Numbered from the stretch's first letter, positions 16,385-26,213 are shown. The stretch: 64,000 nucleotides of DNA from Nostoc sp. UHCC 0926 (GCF_028623165.1 NZ_CP117768.1:558001-622000); one strand, 5' to 3'. Made by a program: numbers and translations. The notes: generated from the sequence alone by a model not told the origin.

Positions 16385-19300
16385 ATGAACGAACAGCGTC
16401 AGCAAGACTATCTCAGCCTTATTCAAAGCCTGTTGAATTGTCGTAGTCACGATGAAGTCCAAGAAATTTTGGCAGCAAATCAAGATTTGATTGATGATCC
16501 TGGCTCAGTACAAAAGATGCTGGAAATGGCAAGTAATCTGCGAAAGCAGGGCGAATTAGACCAAGCTAATCGTTTAATGAATATAGCAGGGCAGCAGCTT
16601 GGAATTTCTAGTAAATTATCATCGACTGCCATAGAAAAAGAATATTTAGATTTCTTAGAACAAGTGCTGAAAGTAACAGCAAATAGTAGAGGTGACGCGC
16701 AGGTAGTTTACCCGTTGCTGGCAGAAAACACAAGATATCTCAATCGTAATTTAGCAGAACTCTTGCGGCGTTGGGCGACAAATAAGCTGGCGGAAGTTGA
16801 GATAGATGCAGCACAATCCATCGCTGTAGATATTGGCAATTTTAGTAATCTGATTCGGGAATTCCCTTTGGGTGACAAAGCCAGCAACATAGAAATTGCG
16901 ATTGCTGGTTATGAAGTCGTGTCAACCGTGTTCACCAAGGACGCCTTCCCGCAACAATGGGCGACGACGCAAAATAATCTGGGGATTGCTTACTTTGACA
17001 AAATATTGGGAGACAAAGCACAGAATTTAGAATTGGCGATCCAATACTACTTTGCTGCTTTGTCTGTAAGAACCAAGGACGCCTTCCCGCAAGATTGGGC
17101 TCTGACGCAAAATAATCTGGGGAATGCTTACTCCAACAGAATATTGGAAGACAAAGCACAGAATTTAGAATTGGCGATCGCATCCTACTCTGCTGCTTTG
17201 TCCGTATTAACCCGCCACGCCTTCCCGCAATATTGGGCTCTGACGCAAGATAATCTGGCGATTGCTTACGGTAACAGAATCTTTGGCGAGAAAGCACAAA
17301 ATATAGAATTGGCGATCGCATCTTTCACGAATGCTTTAGAAGTAAGAACCAAGGACACCTTCCCGCAAGATTGGGCGACGACGCAAAATAATCTGGGGAC
17401 TGCTTACTTTGACAGAATATTGGGAGACAAAGCACAGAATTTAGAATTGGCGATCGCATCTTTCACGAATGCTTTAGAAGTAAGAACCAAGGACGCCTTC
17501 CCGCAAGATTGGGATCTGACGCAAAATAATCTGGGGAATGCTTACTTGTACAGAATATTGGGGGACAAAGCACAGAATTTAGAATTGGCGATCGCATCTT
17601 ATACAAATGCTTTGTCAGTTTACACCAAAGACGCCTTCCCCCAATATTGGGCTCAGACCCAATGTAATCTGGGGAAAGCCTACTGTGAAAGAATCGAAGG
17701 CGAGGAAGCACAAAATATAAAATTGGCGATCGCTTCTTACACGAATGCTTTGTCAGTTTACACCAAAGACGCCTTCCCACAATATTGGGCGACGGTGCAA
17801 AATAGTCTGGGGGCTGTTTACTGCGACAGAATCAAAGACGAGAAAGGACAAAATATAGAATTGGCGATCGCATCTTTCACGAAAGCGTTGTCCGTAAGAA
17901 CCAAGGACGCCTTCCCCCAAGATTGGGCGATAACGCAATTTAATCTGGGGAATGCTTACGGTAAAAGAATCTTTGGCGAGGAAGCACAAAATATAGAATT
18001 GGCGATCGTATTCTACTCTGCTGCTTTAGAAGTAAGAACCAAGGACGCCTTCCCGCAACAATGGGCAGACACGCAATTTAATCTGGGGAATGCTTACGAT
18101 AACAAAATCTTTGGCGAGAAAGCAGAAAATATAGAATTGGCGATCGCATTCTACTCTGCTGCTTTAGAAGTAAGAACCAAAGACGCCTTCCCGCAACAAT
18201 GGGCAGACACGCAAAATAATCTGGGGATTGCTTACGGTAAAAGAATCTTTGGCGAGAAGGCACAAAATGTAGAATTGGCGATCGCATCGTTCATGAATGC
18301 TTTAGAAGTAAGAACCAAGGACGCCTTCCCACAAGATTGGGCAGACACGCAATTTAATCTGGGCAATGCTTACTTTTACAGAATATTGGAGAAGAAAGCA
18401 CAGAATTTAGAAGACGCGATCGCATTCTACTCTGCTGCTTTAGAAGTAAGAACCAAGGACGGCTTCCCGCAACAATGGGCAGACACGCAAAATCATTTGG
18501 GCAATGCTTACCGTGACAGAATATTGGGGGACAAAGCCCAGAATTTAGAAGACGCAATCGCATCCCACTCTGCTGCTTTGTCCGTATTAACCCGCGACGC
18601 TTTCCCGCAAAATTGGGCGATAACGCAAAATAATCTAGGGATTGCTTACTTTTACAGAATATTGGGGAAGAAAGCACAGAATTTAGAATACGCGATCACA
18701 TCCTACTGTGCTGCTTTGTCCGTAAGACCCAAGGACGCCTTCCCGCAAGATTGGGCAGAGACGCAATGTAATCGGGGGAATGCTTACTCCAACAGAATAT
18801 TGGGAGACAAAGCACAGAATTTAGAATTAGCGATCCAATACTACTGTGCTGCTTTGTCCGTATTAACCCGCGACGCCTTCCCGCAACAATGGGCGACGAC
18901 ACAAAATAATCTGGGGAATGCTTACTCCGACAGAATATTGGGAGACAAAGCACAGAATTTAGAATTAGCGATCGCATTCTACTGTGCTGCTTTAGAAGTA
19001 AGAACCAAGGACGCCTTCCCACAAGATTGGGCAGCCACGCAACAAAATCTGGGCAATGCTTACTCCAACAAAATATTGGGGGAGAAGGCACAGAATTTAA
19101 AATTGGCGATCGCATCCTACTCTGCTGCTTTAGAAGTAAAAACCAAAGACACCTTCCCGGAAGACCATGCTGAGACATTATGCAGCCTGGGTATTACTTA
19201 CCAAAACGCACAACGCTTCAGGAAAGCTTACAAAACTTTTAAATCTGCTATTAAAACAGCGGAGTTATTGCGGGGGGAAATTGTTTCTAACGATGAAAGC

Positions 19301-20857
19301 AAACGCAAGCAAGCGGAAAAATGGAACCGTTTTTACCGCTGCATGGTAGAAGTTTGTCTGGAGTTGAAAAAATCTACGGAAGCAATTGAATACGTTGAGC
19401 GTAGCAAAACCCGTAGCTTAGTTGAACTTATCCTTGAGCGCGATCTGAATACCATTTTTCCTCCAGAAGTTGTCACTCAACTAGAAAAACTTCGAGACAA
19501 AATTGCTAGCGGTCAGAATCAACTCCAAAATAACAAAGCCGAAAACCCAACAGCCCTAGCACAACATCTCCAGCAGTTACGAGAGAAACGCAAAGAATTA
19601 CAAGACAGATACCTTCCTATTGGTTCTGGTTTCAAGTTTGAACAATTCCAAGCAACTTTAGATGACCAAACTGCCGTTATCGAGTGGTACATTACCAATG
19701 CAGGCTTTGAGACATTCATTATCACCCGTGATAGTCTCCAACGGTTGAACATATCTAACCGAGCTGATGAGAGAAATCCTTTGATAAATTGGTTTGACGA
19801 GTATTTAGAGGCGTATGTTCGGACAAAAACTGAGTGGATAAATAGTCTTGCCTCTCGCCTCAGTCGCCTCGCTGAAATTTTGCATTTGGAGGACATTCTC
19901 AAGTTACGACCAGAGACTTGTTCGCGCCTTGTCCTCATTCCCCATACCCTTCTGCACCAATTTCCTCTCCATGCACTTCCTTTGGCTAACGGCGATTTCT
20001 TATGCGATATTTTTCCCGACGGCGTAAGCTATGCCCCTAGTTGTCAACTGCTGCAACAGGTACAATTGCGACAACGCCCTAATTTTCAATCCCTGTTTGC
20101 GATTCAAAACCCCACAGAAGACCTCTTTTTTACTGACTTGGAAGTAGAAAGCATATTATCTTACTTTCCCGGACATCAAGTATTACCCAAAAAACAAGCC
20201 ACAAAAGCTGCCTTATCCCAAGCTGCAATACAATTAAAACAAGCGAATTATCTCCACTTTTCTTGTCACGGTTTCTTCAACTTCAATTCTCCCCAAAATT
20301 CTTGTTTAGTGCTAGCAGATGCCTATGTTTCTCCAGACCTTGCTGATGCTAACCCTGAAATATATGTAAAAGTTTCCCAAGACAAAGCTGTAGATTTAAA
20401 TAAATGTTTGACATTGGGTAATTTATTTGAACGAGAACGAACTTTCGACTTTAGTCAAACTCGTCTCGTGGTTCTCTCAGCCTGCGAAACTGGTTTAATT
20501 GATTTCAATAATACCAGCGATGAATATATCGGCTTACCTAGTGGCTTTCTGTATGCAGGTAGTAGCAGTGTTGTAAGTACTTTGTGGAGAGTAAACGATT
20601 TATCAACATCCTTTTTGATGATTAAGTTCATTCAAAATTTGAAGGATGGTACAGATATTTCAGTACCACTTGCAATGAATCAAGCGCAGATGTGGTTGCG
20701 GGATGCTACAAAGGAAGAGTTACATGAATGGGTAAATAAATTGGCTTTAGATAGCACTAATAAAGGACAAATACGTCGTACAATTAATAAAATTACTGGA
20801 GAGCAACCATTCAACTCTCCTTATCATTGGGCTGCATTTACTGCTGTTGGTAAATAG
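16385..20857 (+). CDS. TPR-CHAT protein (caspase-like protease of the HetF-associated family)
   Basis: This is a 1490-residue protein. An N-terminal helical region (1-183) is followed by sixteen near-identical 46-residue TPR-like repeats (about 184-919; consensus TKDAFPQDWATTQNNLGNAY then RILGDKAQNLELAI), one divergent repeat, a helical linker, and a C-terminal CHAT domain (about 1130-1490). CHAT is a caspase/separase-clan cysteine protease domain. The catalytic dyad is visible as His1295 in HFSCHGF and Cys1367 in LSACETG. ATG 16385 (MNEQRQQDYLSLIQSLL) is chosen because this N-terminus is typical of Nostoc CHAT proteins; the frame stays open to 16295 without a good start. It is followed after 10 bp by a small gene, then by a membrane protein gene, suggesting a protease-regulator-effector set. 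Confidence 0.93.
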   Translation: MNEQRQQDYLSLIQSLLNCRSHDEVQEILAANQDLIDDPGSVQKMLEMASNLRKQGELDQANRLMNIAGQQLGISSKLSSTAIEKEYLDFLEQVLKVTANSRGDAQVVYPLLAENTRYLNRNLAELLRRWATNKLAEVEIDAAQSIAVDIGNFSNLIREFPLGDKASNIEIAIAGYEVVSTVFTKDAFPQQWATTQNNLGIAYFDKILGDKAQNLELAIQYYFAALSVRTKDAFPQDWALTQNNLGNAYSNRILEDKAQNLELAIASYSAALSVLTRHAFPQYWALTQDNLAIAYGNRIFGEKAQNIELAIASFTNALEVRTKDTFPQDWATTQNNLGTAYFDRILGDKAQNLELAIASFTNALEVRTKDAFPQDWDLTQNNLGNAYLYRILGDKAQNLELAIASYTNALSVYTKDAFPQYWAQTQCNLGKAYCERIEGEEAQNIKLAIASYTNALSVYTKDAFPQYWATVQNSLGAVYCDRIKDEKGQNIELAIASFTKALSVRTKDAFPQDWAITQFNLGNAYGKRIFGEEAQNIELAIVFYSAALEVRTKDAFPQQWADTQFNLGNAYDNKIFGEKAENIELAIAFYSAALEVRTKDAFPQQWADTQNNLGIAYGKRIFGEKAQNVELAIASFMNALEVRTKDAFPQDWADTQFNLGNAYFYRILEKKAQNLEDAIAFYSAALEVRTKDGFPQQWADTQNHLGNAYRDRILGDKAQNLEDAIASHSAALSVLTRDAFPQNWAITQNNLGIAYFYRILGKKAQNLEYAITSYCAALSVRPKDAFPQDWAETQCNRGNAYSNRILGDKAQNLELAIQYYCAALSVLTRDAFPQQWATTQNNLGNAYSDRILGDKAQNLELAIAFYCAALEVRTKDAFPQDWAATQQNLGNAYSNKILGEKAQNLKLAIASYSAALEVKTKDTFPEDHAETLCSLGITYQNAQRFRKAYKTFKSAIKTAELLRGEIVSNDESKRKQAEKWNRFYRCMVEVCLELKKSTEAIEYVERSKTRSLVELILERDLNTIFPPEVVTQLEKLRDKIASGQNQLQNNKAENPTALAQHLQQLREKRKELQDRYLPIGSGFKFEQFQATLDDQTAVIEWYITNAGFETFIITRDSLQRLNISNRADERNPLINWFDEYLEAYVRTKTEWINSLASRLSRLAEILHLEDILKLRPETCSRLVLIPHTLLHQFPLHALPLANGDFLCDIFPDGVSYAPSCQLLQQVQLRQRPNFQSLFAIQNPTEDLFFTDLEVESILSYFPGHQVLPKKQATKAALSQAAIQLKQANYLHFSCHGFFNFNSPQNSCLVLADAYVSPDLADANPEIYVKVSQDKAVDLNKCLTLGNLFERERTFDFSQTRLVVLSACETGLIDFNNTSDEYIGLPSGFLYAGSSSVVSTLWRVNDLSTSFLMIKFIQNLKDGTDISVPLAMNQAQMWLRDATKEELHEWVNKLALDSTNKGQIRRTINKITGEQPFNSPYHWAAFTAVGK
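16934..19141 (+). repeat. Sixteen 138-bp tandem repeats within the CHAT gene
   Basis: The repeat array is highly similar at the DNA level, with long identical words such as GACGCCTTCCCGCAA and GCACAGAATTTAGAATTGGC in most units. Several units contain a HIP1 site. The similarity implies recent expansion by unequal crossing-over or gene conversion, so repeat number probably varies between strains. Confidence 0.9.
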
Positions 20858-20867
20858 GAGAATAGTT

Positions 20868-21209
20868 ATGTCTGATTATGAAAATAATATTAATATTTTT
20901 GTCCATCTGTTGAAAACTCAACCCTCATTGTTTTCAAAAGAAGATAGGGATGAATTAATTAAATTGATTGAGGAACAACCTGATGAAATCCAATCTTTCT
21001 CCAATGCTATCTCCGATTGGTGTTTAGAACATCCTGAAGTAGATAAGGCTTTAGCAGGAATTGAAGAATTAACAGAAAGAGCACCAGGGCAGAAGCGGGC
21101 AAATACAAATATTCCCAAATACAAACCTGATAAAAAGCATATACTTGATGCTATTCAACAAAGTTCGTCATCTGCTAAGGACGCAGAAAAACCGACTCGT
21201 AATAATTGA
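20868..21209 (+). CDS. Small soluble protein of the CHAT module
   Basis: This 113-residue protein starts 10 bp after the CHAT stop, with TAGGAG upstream of ATG 20868. It is acidic and helical at the N-terminus (INIFVHLLKTQPSLFSKEDRDELIKLI) and basic to polar at the C-terminus (KYKPDKKHILDAIQQSSSS). No domain is recognised. Tight coupling to the protease suggests a regulator, adaptor or substrate. The frame extends upstream to 20847 but only via TTG inside the preceding gene. Confidence 0.75.
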   Translation: MSDYENNINIFVHLLKTQPSLFSKEDRDELIKLIEEQPDEIQSFSNAISDWCLEHPEVDKALAGIEELTERAPGQKRANTNIPKYKPDKKHILDAIQQSSSSAKDAEKPTRNN

Positions 21210-21229
21210 TATTCTGTGAAAAGTTATAT

Positions 21230-21254
21230 CCCCGACTTCTATAAGAAGTCGGGG
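21230..21254. terminator. Perfect 11-bp hairpin after the small CHAT-module gene
   Basis: CCCCGACTTCT (21230-21240) pairs with AGAAGTCGGGG (21244-21254) around ATA. No T run follows. It may end transcription, stabilise the upstream mRNA, or be one of the dispersed palindromes. It lies 35 bp before the next gene and could separate expression of the membrane protein from the protease. Confidence 0.5.
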
Positions 21255-21288
21255 ATCTGGACACTGCGATATTTATCATCATTCTAAA

Positions 21289-22689
21289 ATGGATTATTTT
21301 TCAACAGGAAAAGTAGCTTATCCCAAACTCACTCTCTATGCTTTTCATCTGAAGCATAGCCTGGCACAAAAAACCAAACAGCCTGTAGAAAATGCCAATG
21401 ATTTATGGCTAAAATGCGAACAGCTTGGTAAACAACTTGGTGTGCATAGATTAAAAACTTTACCTAAATTGATTGAACAGGCAAATAATCAAAAAAATAG
21501 CATAACTAGACAAATACTTCCCGAACCCGAATGTATTTTAGAGTTCACCACTATTAAAAAGAAAAATAATTTACGCTTAATTGGCGAAGTTAATCCGCTA
21601 CTAATTCACGATACATACGCCCTTGATTTAACCTTCCGTTATCCTCATCCAGAAGTAAAGCTCACTGATTTAAGAGGTCTAAATCCAGATGATTGCTTAC
21701 TTGCTAAAAATATCAATGCTTCCTTAGGACAAACTTTAGTATTTTTTGCCAAACCTGTAGGAAAAATAGATAATTATCAAACCTTTGCTGAAGCTTGTGT
21801 AGCAGCATTGCTATCAGAAGAAACTGTCCAACAACTCAAAATGTCTTTTCAGCATAAAGGGCAATTATTAGGTAGTCCTATATTTGAATATAACAATGAC
21901 GCTGACTCTCCTGAAGAACAGTGCCATTTATTAATTTGGTTAAACACCCAACCCATAACTACAGGATTAGAAAACAAGGGAAAATATTATGATCATTTAA
22001 TTGACCTTCTCCTTTGCCGCAGTAAAATTATTTATGCTCGTTCGGAAGCTAGATGGTGTCATGAACAAGCCAGAGTAGCCTATTCTGATTTAGAAAAATA
22101 TAAGCAAGAGTTTAAAGAACAAAAAAATAACCGCATCGATTTAAAATTTGGTAAATTCAATCAATGGCTTCAGGAAATACCAGAAATATCTTTTAATTAT
22201 GTTGATTATTTAAGAGATTTAGAACTGCACAGAACGACAATTAAAACTAATAGCAAAAACTATCGTTTATATCTTGAGAAGCTAAATAAAATATGCTTAA
22301 AATCAGATAATTTAGAATTCTTGTCCAACTTCCTAGAATTGGCTGAAGACACCTTTGTCGAACAAATTAATACCAACTTAGCTTATCTTACTCCCGGTCA
22401 AAACCTCTTTGACCAAATGATTGGGACAATTCGCGGCATAGTAGAGTTAGAACAAGCCAAGCGCGATCGCTCTTTAGAAGACACCATCCAAGTAGTAAGT
22501 ATAGCTTTTGGTGGCGGTGCAATAGTTTCTGGTGTCGTCACCCAACACATAGATAAACCCTTCACAGAGATAAATTTCAAGTACCCAATTCATCCCCTAG
22601 TATTATCTTTGCTGTGGAGTTTTCTAGCTACGGTTGCTTGTTTTTTGCTGGCGCGGTTGTGGTTGTTTACTAAACGTAAGTGGGGTTAG
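21289..22689 (+). CDS. Protein with C-terminal two-helix membrane anchor, putative effector of the CHAT module
   Basis: This 466-residue protein is soluble for about 390 residues, mixed alpha/beta then strongly helical and charged from about 250 to 390. It ends in two hydrophobic helices, VVSIAFGGGAIVSGVV (about 399-416) and LVLSLLWSFLATVACFLLARLWLF (about 435-458). The long helical stalk before a terminal helix pair is reminiscent of CorA-like channel architecture, but the GxN signature of CorA is not visible. The family is not one I recognise. The position directly after the TPR-CHAT gene and small protein suggests it is the membrane-acting partner, possibly cleaved by the protease. That is inference. 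Confidence 0.7.
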   Translation: MDYFSTGKVAYPKLTLYAFHLKHSLAQKTKQPVENANDLWLKCEQLGKQLGVHRLKTLPKLIEQANNQKNSITRQILPEPECILEFTTIKKKNNLRLIGEVNPLLIHDTYALDLTFRYPHPEVKLTDLRGLNPDDCLLAKNINASLGQTLVFFAKPVGKIDNYQTFAEACVAALLSEETVQQLKMSFQHKGQLLGSPIFEYNNDADSPEEQCHLLIWLNTQPITTGLENKGKYYDHLIDLLLCRSKIIYARSEARWCHEQARVAYSDLEKYKQEFKEQKNNRIDLKFGKFNQWLQEIPEISFNYVDYLRDLELHRTTIKTNSKNYRLYLEKLNKICLKSDNLEFLSNFLELAEDTFVEQINTNLAYLTPGQNLFDQMIGTIRGIVELEQAKRDRSLEDTIQVVSIAFGGGAIVSGVVTQHIDKPFTEINFKYPIHPLVLSLLWSFLATVACFLLARLWLFTKRKWG

Positions 22690-22824
22690 GATAAGTTATC
22701 TTACTCACGCAATATCAACAGTAGGAATAATTCTGCTGTGCGATCGCGCATTTTCGACAACCAGAAAATTCACGCAATTTTGGGTTGATATGCGATCGCT
22801 CTTTCAAATCAAAGCCTCTAAATA

Positions 22825-23868
22825 TCACTCAAACTCAGTTTCGCAGAAAGATTTTAACAAATCGATACAGTTAGCGATCGCTCCTAAATGAGCAATTTCA
22901 TAACCGTGGGTATTTTGGGTAGGAAATGCCAAACAAGCAGCACGCCCAACATGACCAAATTTCATCGCAATTGAAGCATCACTACCAAACTGACTCAGTA
23001 TTGTTAGCTGCACTAGTATATCAAGTTGCTTGGCAGATTGGCGGAGTTGTCCATTTAGCCCCTCATCATATATTCCATAAGCATCTTGAGATAAAAGTAC
23101 AGGACTTTCGCCATCTTTAATCGGATATTCCTCAGATAATGGACAAATTTCTAAAGCAATCAAGGCATCCAAACGCTGATTTTGGGTGAAAAATAGCGCT
23201 CCAATTGCTCCCACTTCTTCTTTCGCCGACGCTACTAAATAAACATCGACTACTGGCTGTTTGAGATTTTCAGCCAAAGCTAGCAAAATCGCAACAGAAG
23301 CTTTGTTATCCAAAGTGTAACCAGCAATATGATCCTTTAACCGAATTGGACGCTTGCGATGTTTGCCAATCACCATTCTAGTTCCAGGCCGAATACCAGC
23401 TGCTTCTAATTCAGCAGATGTCAGCTTCGTTTCGATCCAGGCATTTTCCCACTTAACAGTAGTATCTTCCTGCTGGACTTTTTGGGGTGATTCGTGGGAA
23501 ACGTGGCGGGAACCAAAGCTGAGAATACCGTTGATAGTTTCGTTATCTCCCAGTAAATCTACAACGCCTTCGCCGTAAACCCACGGGAAAGAACCGCCAA
23601 GTTTGCTGACTTTGACACGACCTTCATCACCAATACTCTTGACAATTGCACCAATTTCGTCTTTGTGTGCTGTGATGGCGATCGCTCGGTCTGGATTTTT
23701 CCCTGGAATCTTGGCAATAATATTATCGGCGCGATCGCACCAGACTTCCACACCCAGCGCCGCAAATCGTTGCATCAAAAACTGGTTAATCTCAGCTTCT
23801 GCACCACTAGGAGAATGGTGCATGACCAATTCTTCAATAATTTCAAATAAGCGATCGTAATCCCACAT
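22825..23868 (-). CDS. M42 family metallopeptidase (glutamyl aminopeptidase / tetrahedral aminopeptidase)
   Basis: This 347-residue cytosolic dizinc aminopeptidase shows the family motifs: the first metal ligands in AITAHKDEIGAIV, the bridging Asp in YTLDNKASVAILLALAENL, the catalytic Glu pair in ASAKEEVGAIGA, an Asp/Glu ligand in ALEICP, and the last histidine in NTHGYEIAH. M42 enzymes form dodecameric shells and trim peptides released by proteases. The start at MWDYDRLFEIIEELV (23868) is preferred; the frame extends eight codons upstream to 23892, close to the stop of the preceding fragment. Confidence 0.92.
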   Translation of the reverse strand: MWDYDRLFEIIEELVMHHSPSGAEAEINQFLMQRFAALGVEVWCDRADNIIAKIPGKNPDRAIAITAHKDEIGAIVKSIGDEGRVKVSKLGGSFPWVYGEGVVDLLGDNETINGILSFGSRHVSHESPQKVQQEDTTVKWENAWIETKLTSAELEAAGIRPGTRMVIGKHRKRPIRLKDHIAGYTLDNKASVAILLALAENLKQPVVDVYLVASAKEEVGAIGALFFTQNQRLDALIALEICPLSEEYPIKDGESPVLLSQDAYGIYDEGLNGQLRQSAKQLDILVQLTILSQFGSDASIAMKFGHVGRAACLAFPTQNTHGYEIAHLGAIANCIDLLKSFCETEFE

Positions 23869-23888
23869 TAATACAGTTAGTTTAATTT

Positions 23889-24476
23889 TCAACTATTATT
23901 ATGGGACAATTGTGCATCAACAACCCGACCTGCTGATACAAGTGCTGACCTTTTTTGTTGACGCTTGAGTACTCCTACCGCACCAAAAGCACCGAGTGCT
24001 AAAATTCCTAAGTTTATTGAGGGTTCAGGTACAGACTTAGCCTCAATCGCCGCCAGTGCAGTGTCTGCTATCACCTTATGAGCGGCAGTAGTTGGGTGGA
24101 CACCGTCCCAGATAAGAAACTTGTTGTTTCCTGGGTCACATATATCTGGTCTAGATAGACAAGACTCGGTTACATTCGTAAAACCCAATGCACTTGCCTG
24201 ATTAAATAAAGAATAAATATCAACAGAGACGATGTTGATATTCGGGTTTTGGTTCAAAGCGCTCACAGTGTTTGCTAAACCCAAGTCAAACTCGCTACTC
24301 GATTTGCTAAGGCTTGTAGGGTTGCGACCATTGGTTTTAGCTGCTGGTAGCTGTCCCAAATCTGGCAAGTTAAACACCAAAATATTTTTTGCGCCAGATC
24401 CTATAAGAGTATTCAACGCCAGGGATATATTACTGATTGGCTTGGTCGAGTCTTTGGCGTAACCCTTCGTAGACAT
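23889..24476 (-). pseudogene. 5'-truncated GDSL/SGNH hydrolase with PEP-CTERM anchor
   Basis: The 195-codon frame encodes the C-terminal half of a GDSL-type lipase/esterase. It has the block ISLALNTLIGSGAKNILVFN with NLPDLGQLP, the Asp-His catalytic block DGVHPTTAAH, and a PEP-CTERM sorting tail (VPEPSINLGILALGAFG then basic KRQQKR) for outer-surface sorting. The N-terminal part with the nucleophile GDS motif, the signal peptide and the block III Asn is absent. The region immediately upstream is the 3' end of the SLH lipoprotein gene, so a deletion probably fused this fragment here. It cannot be an active hydrolase. Confidence 0.8.
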
Positions 24477-24480
24477 CGCT

Positions 24481-25875
24481 TTAACTTCGCTTTAATTTCA
24501 AAGCCTCAGCAGCCGACACACCCTCACCCTGAGTGCCGAAATACCACAAAGCTGTAGCAGCCTCAGCCCGAGTTACTGGTTTTTTGGGTTGAAACAGAGT
24601 CGTATAGCCAAATACCCGCCGAATATTCGATTGTTCGCTATTTTGGTAATCAACCAACACTGCTCTTAAAGCCTTGGGGTCAATTCGCGCTGCGTCTTGG
24701 AAACCCCAGGTTTGTTTGACCGCATCTAAGTTAGCAGAAGGTAAAGCTTGGCGAGTATCTAGAGGTAATTTCCACAGCAGTAACTCTTCCCGCGTTAGGG
24801 GTGCATCAGGACGAAACAAAACTACTGTAGAATCACCAGATAAAGGACTGGGAATTAACCCAGCTTCGGCTAATCCCTGAATTGCTGGAAAATCAGGGTC
24901 TTTTGCCGACACATCACTAAAAGCTGGTTGAGTGCTTTCTGATGCCAAGCGAATTTGTTTAGCTGGATTGCTAGCATACATCGCATTGTTAGCAGCAATT
25001 AGCCAACGGGCGTATTCCCGATGTGTAACGATTTTACCGGGTTCAAACTGGTTAGTTGTGGTAGTAGAGTTGCTCTTAGTTGCTTTTGGCTCTATGGATA
25101 AAACACCTAATGCAGCCAAGTCTTGGATGTGTTGCCGCCATTCTTGCGGTATCTTATTGAGATCGTTGAATTCCTGAGATTCAGGTGTGGCTGTAGGAGT
25201 TGTTTGGTTATTAGCCGTACTTGGTGGCTGTGCTGCCAAGTTTGCAGGTGGTATCGGCCCAATGAACTGTGAATCTCCTGGTTGGGGAATGGCGTTAGTA
25301 GTTTCGTTAAGATTTGTAGTTGGGGTAGGTTGTGCTGTAGCGGTACTATTCGGAAGGTACTCAATCAGTAATTCAGTCGCTGTTTGGGGTTGATTAGGTG
25401 TGGCGTTAGTAACTGATTTAGGCTGAATGGAAACCTTCAACAGCAAATCGTTACGACGTGCTTCAAAAGCACCTCCCGCATCATCTGTTGGTTGTTGCAA
25501 AATCTGCCAGTTATTTGTTTGAAACTGACTGCGATAAAAGCTAGCAATAAAGTTGCTGGGATCAGAACTTAACCAACGAGTTGAGACTCTGTTTTCTGAG
25601 CCGCTAGCAGGTGTAACTTCCTGTAGTTTGGCATTGGAATATAGTGGAATATCTTTAGGAAAATCAGATGGTAACTGAACTGTTGATTCGTTTTGCTGTG
25701 CTTGTGGTTGGTTACCCTGAGATTCTCCAAAGACAACTGGATTGCTTTGCAGCTTAGGATCTGCCGCCAAAGATTGCTCAAGGTTTTTGGCGACTGGACT
25801 GTTAGCACAGGCTGTTAACGAAGTCAGTAGAACAGCCCAAATTAGAAATACAGCTGGACGTTTACAGGGAAGCAC
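24481..25875 (-). CDS. Lipoprotein with SLH-type repeats
   Basis: This 464-residue envelope protein has a lipobox LTSLTAC, with the likely acylated Cys near residue 23. A cyanobacterial domain follows (about 65-175: PLYSNAKLQEVTP..WLSSDPSNFIASFYRSQF..NNWQIL), then a Pro/Thr/Gln-rich linker, then SLH-like modules (about 245-460) including LAALGVLSIEP, FSDVSAKDPDFPAIQGLAEAG, FRPDAPLTREELLLWKL and FQPKKPVTRAEAATALWYFG. It is probably anchored in a membrane and docked on the peptidoglycan. The only available start is GTG 25875, with no obvious ribosome-binding site. Confidence 0.82.
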   Translation of the reverse strand: MLPCKRPAVFLIWAVLLTSLTACANSPVAKNLEQSLAADPKLQSNPVVFGESQGNQPQAQQNESTVQLPSDFPKDIPLYSNAKLQEVTPASGSENRVSTRWLSSDPSNFIASFYRSQFQTNNWQILQQPTDDAGGAFEARRNDLLLKVSIQPKSVTNATPNQPQTATELLIEYLPNSTATAQPTPTTNLNETTNAIPQPGDSQFIGPIPPANLAAQPPSTANNQTTPTATPESQEFNDLNKIPQEWRQHIQDLAALGVLSIEPKATKSNSTTTTNQFEPGKIVTHREYARWLIAANNAMYASNPAKQIRLASESTQPAFSDVSAKDPDFPAIQGLAEAGLIPSPLSGDSTVVLFRPDAPLTREELLLWKLPLDTRQALPSANLDAVKQTWGFQDAARIDPKALRAVLVDYQNSEQSNIRRVFGYTTLFQPKKPVTRAEAATALWYFGTQGEGVSAAEALKLKRS

Positions 25876-26069
25876 AGGAAATCACTAATTGAGTTTCAAT
25901 TCCTACCCTAGCGCAGACTGTTCATTAAATGGGCATAGGGCATTAGGGACTGGAATATTGAAAAACCCCATTTCCCCTACCTCTGTGCCTCTTCATATCA
26001 CCAAAAGACACTACCAACTCACCACGTCCTCTTGGTAAATGTCTCTGTTGGTGAAGATGATGATATCTG

Positions 26070-26165
26070 CTATAGCAATCCTAAATGAGTCGTAAAAATC
26101 TCCGATTCCTCTCTCTGCGCCTCTGCGGTTAATTTATTTTTACAAATGATTTAGGACTGCTATAG
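26070..26165. mobile_element. Miniature inverted-repeat element (CTATAGCA ends)
   Basis: This 96-bp segment begins CTATAGCAATCCTAAATGA and ends with the inverse of CTATAGCAGTCCTAAATCA. The inverted repeat covers about 29 bp with a few mismatches and runs into GTAAAAA on both sides. The centre is CTCTCTGCGCCTCTGCGG, a word also common in Nostoc intergenic DNA. No target duplication longer than 2 bp is apparent. Confidence 0.55.
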
Positions 26166-26213
26166 GTTTGTTTATTTAAATGTCAACTAAGCCCTATCTC
26201 TAAAAATGAGTAA

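Noticed and set aside
16935..19140. Possible CRISPR array because of regular repeats
   Set aside because: The 138-bp units are contiguous coding TPR repeats without spacers. The 21-bp and 12-bp arrays also lack spacers. No CRISPR array or cas gene was found.
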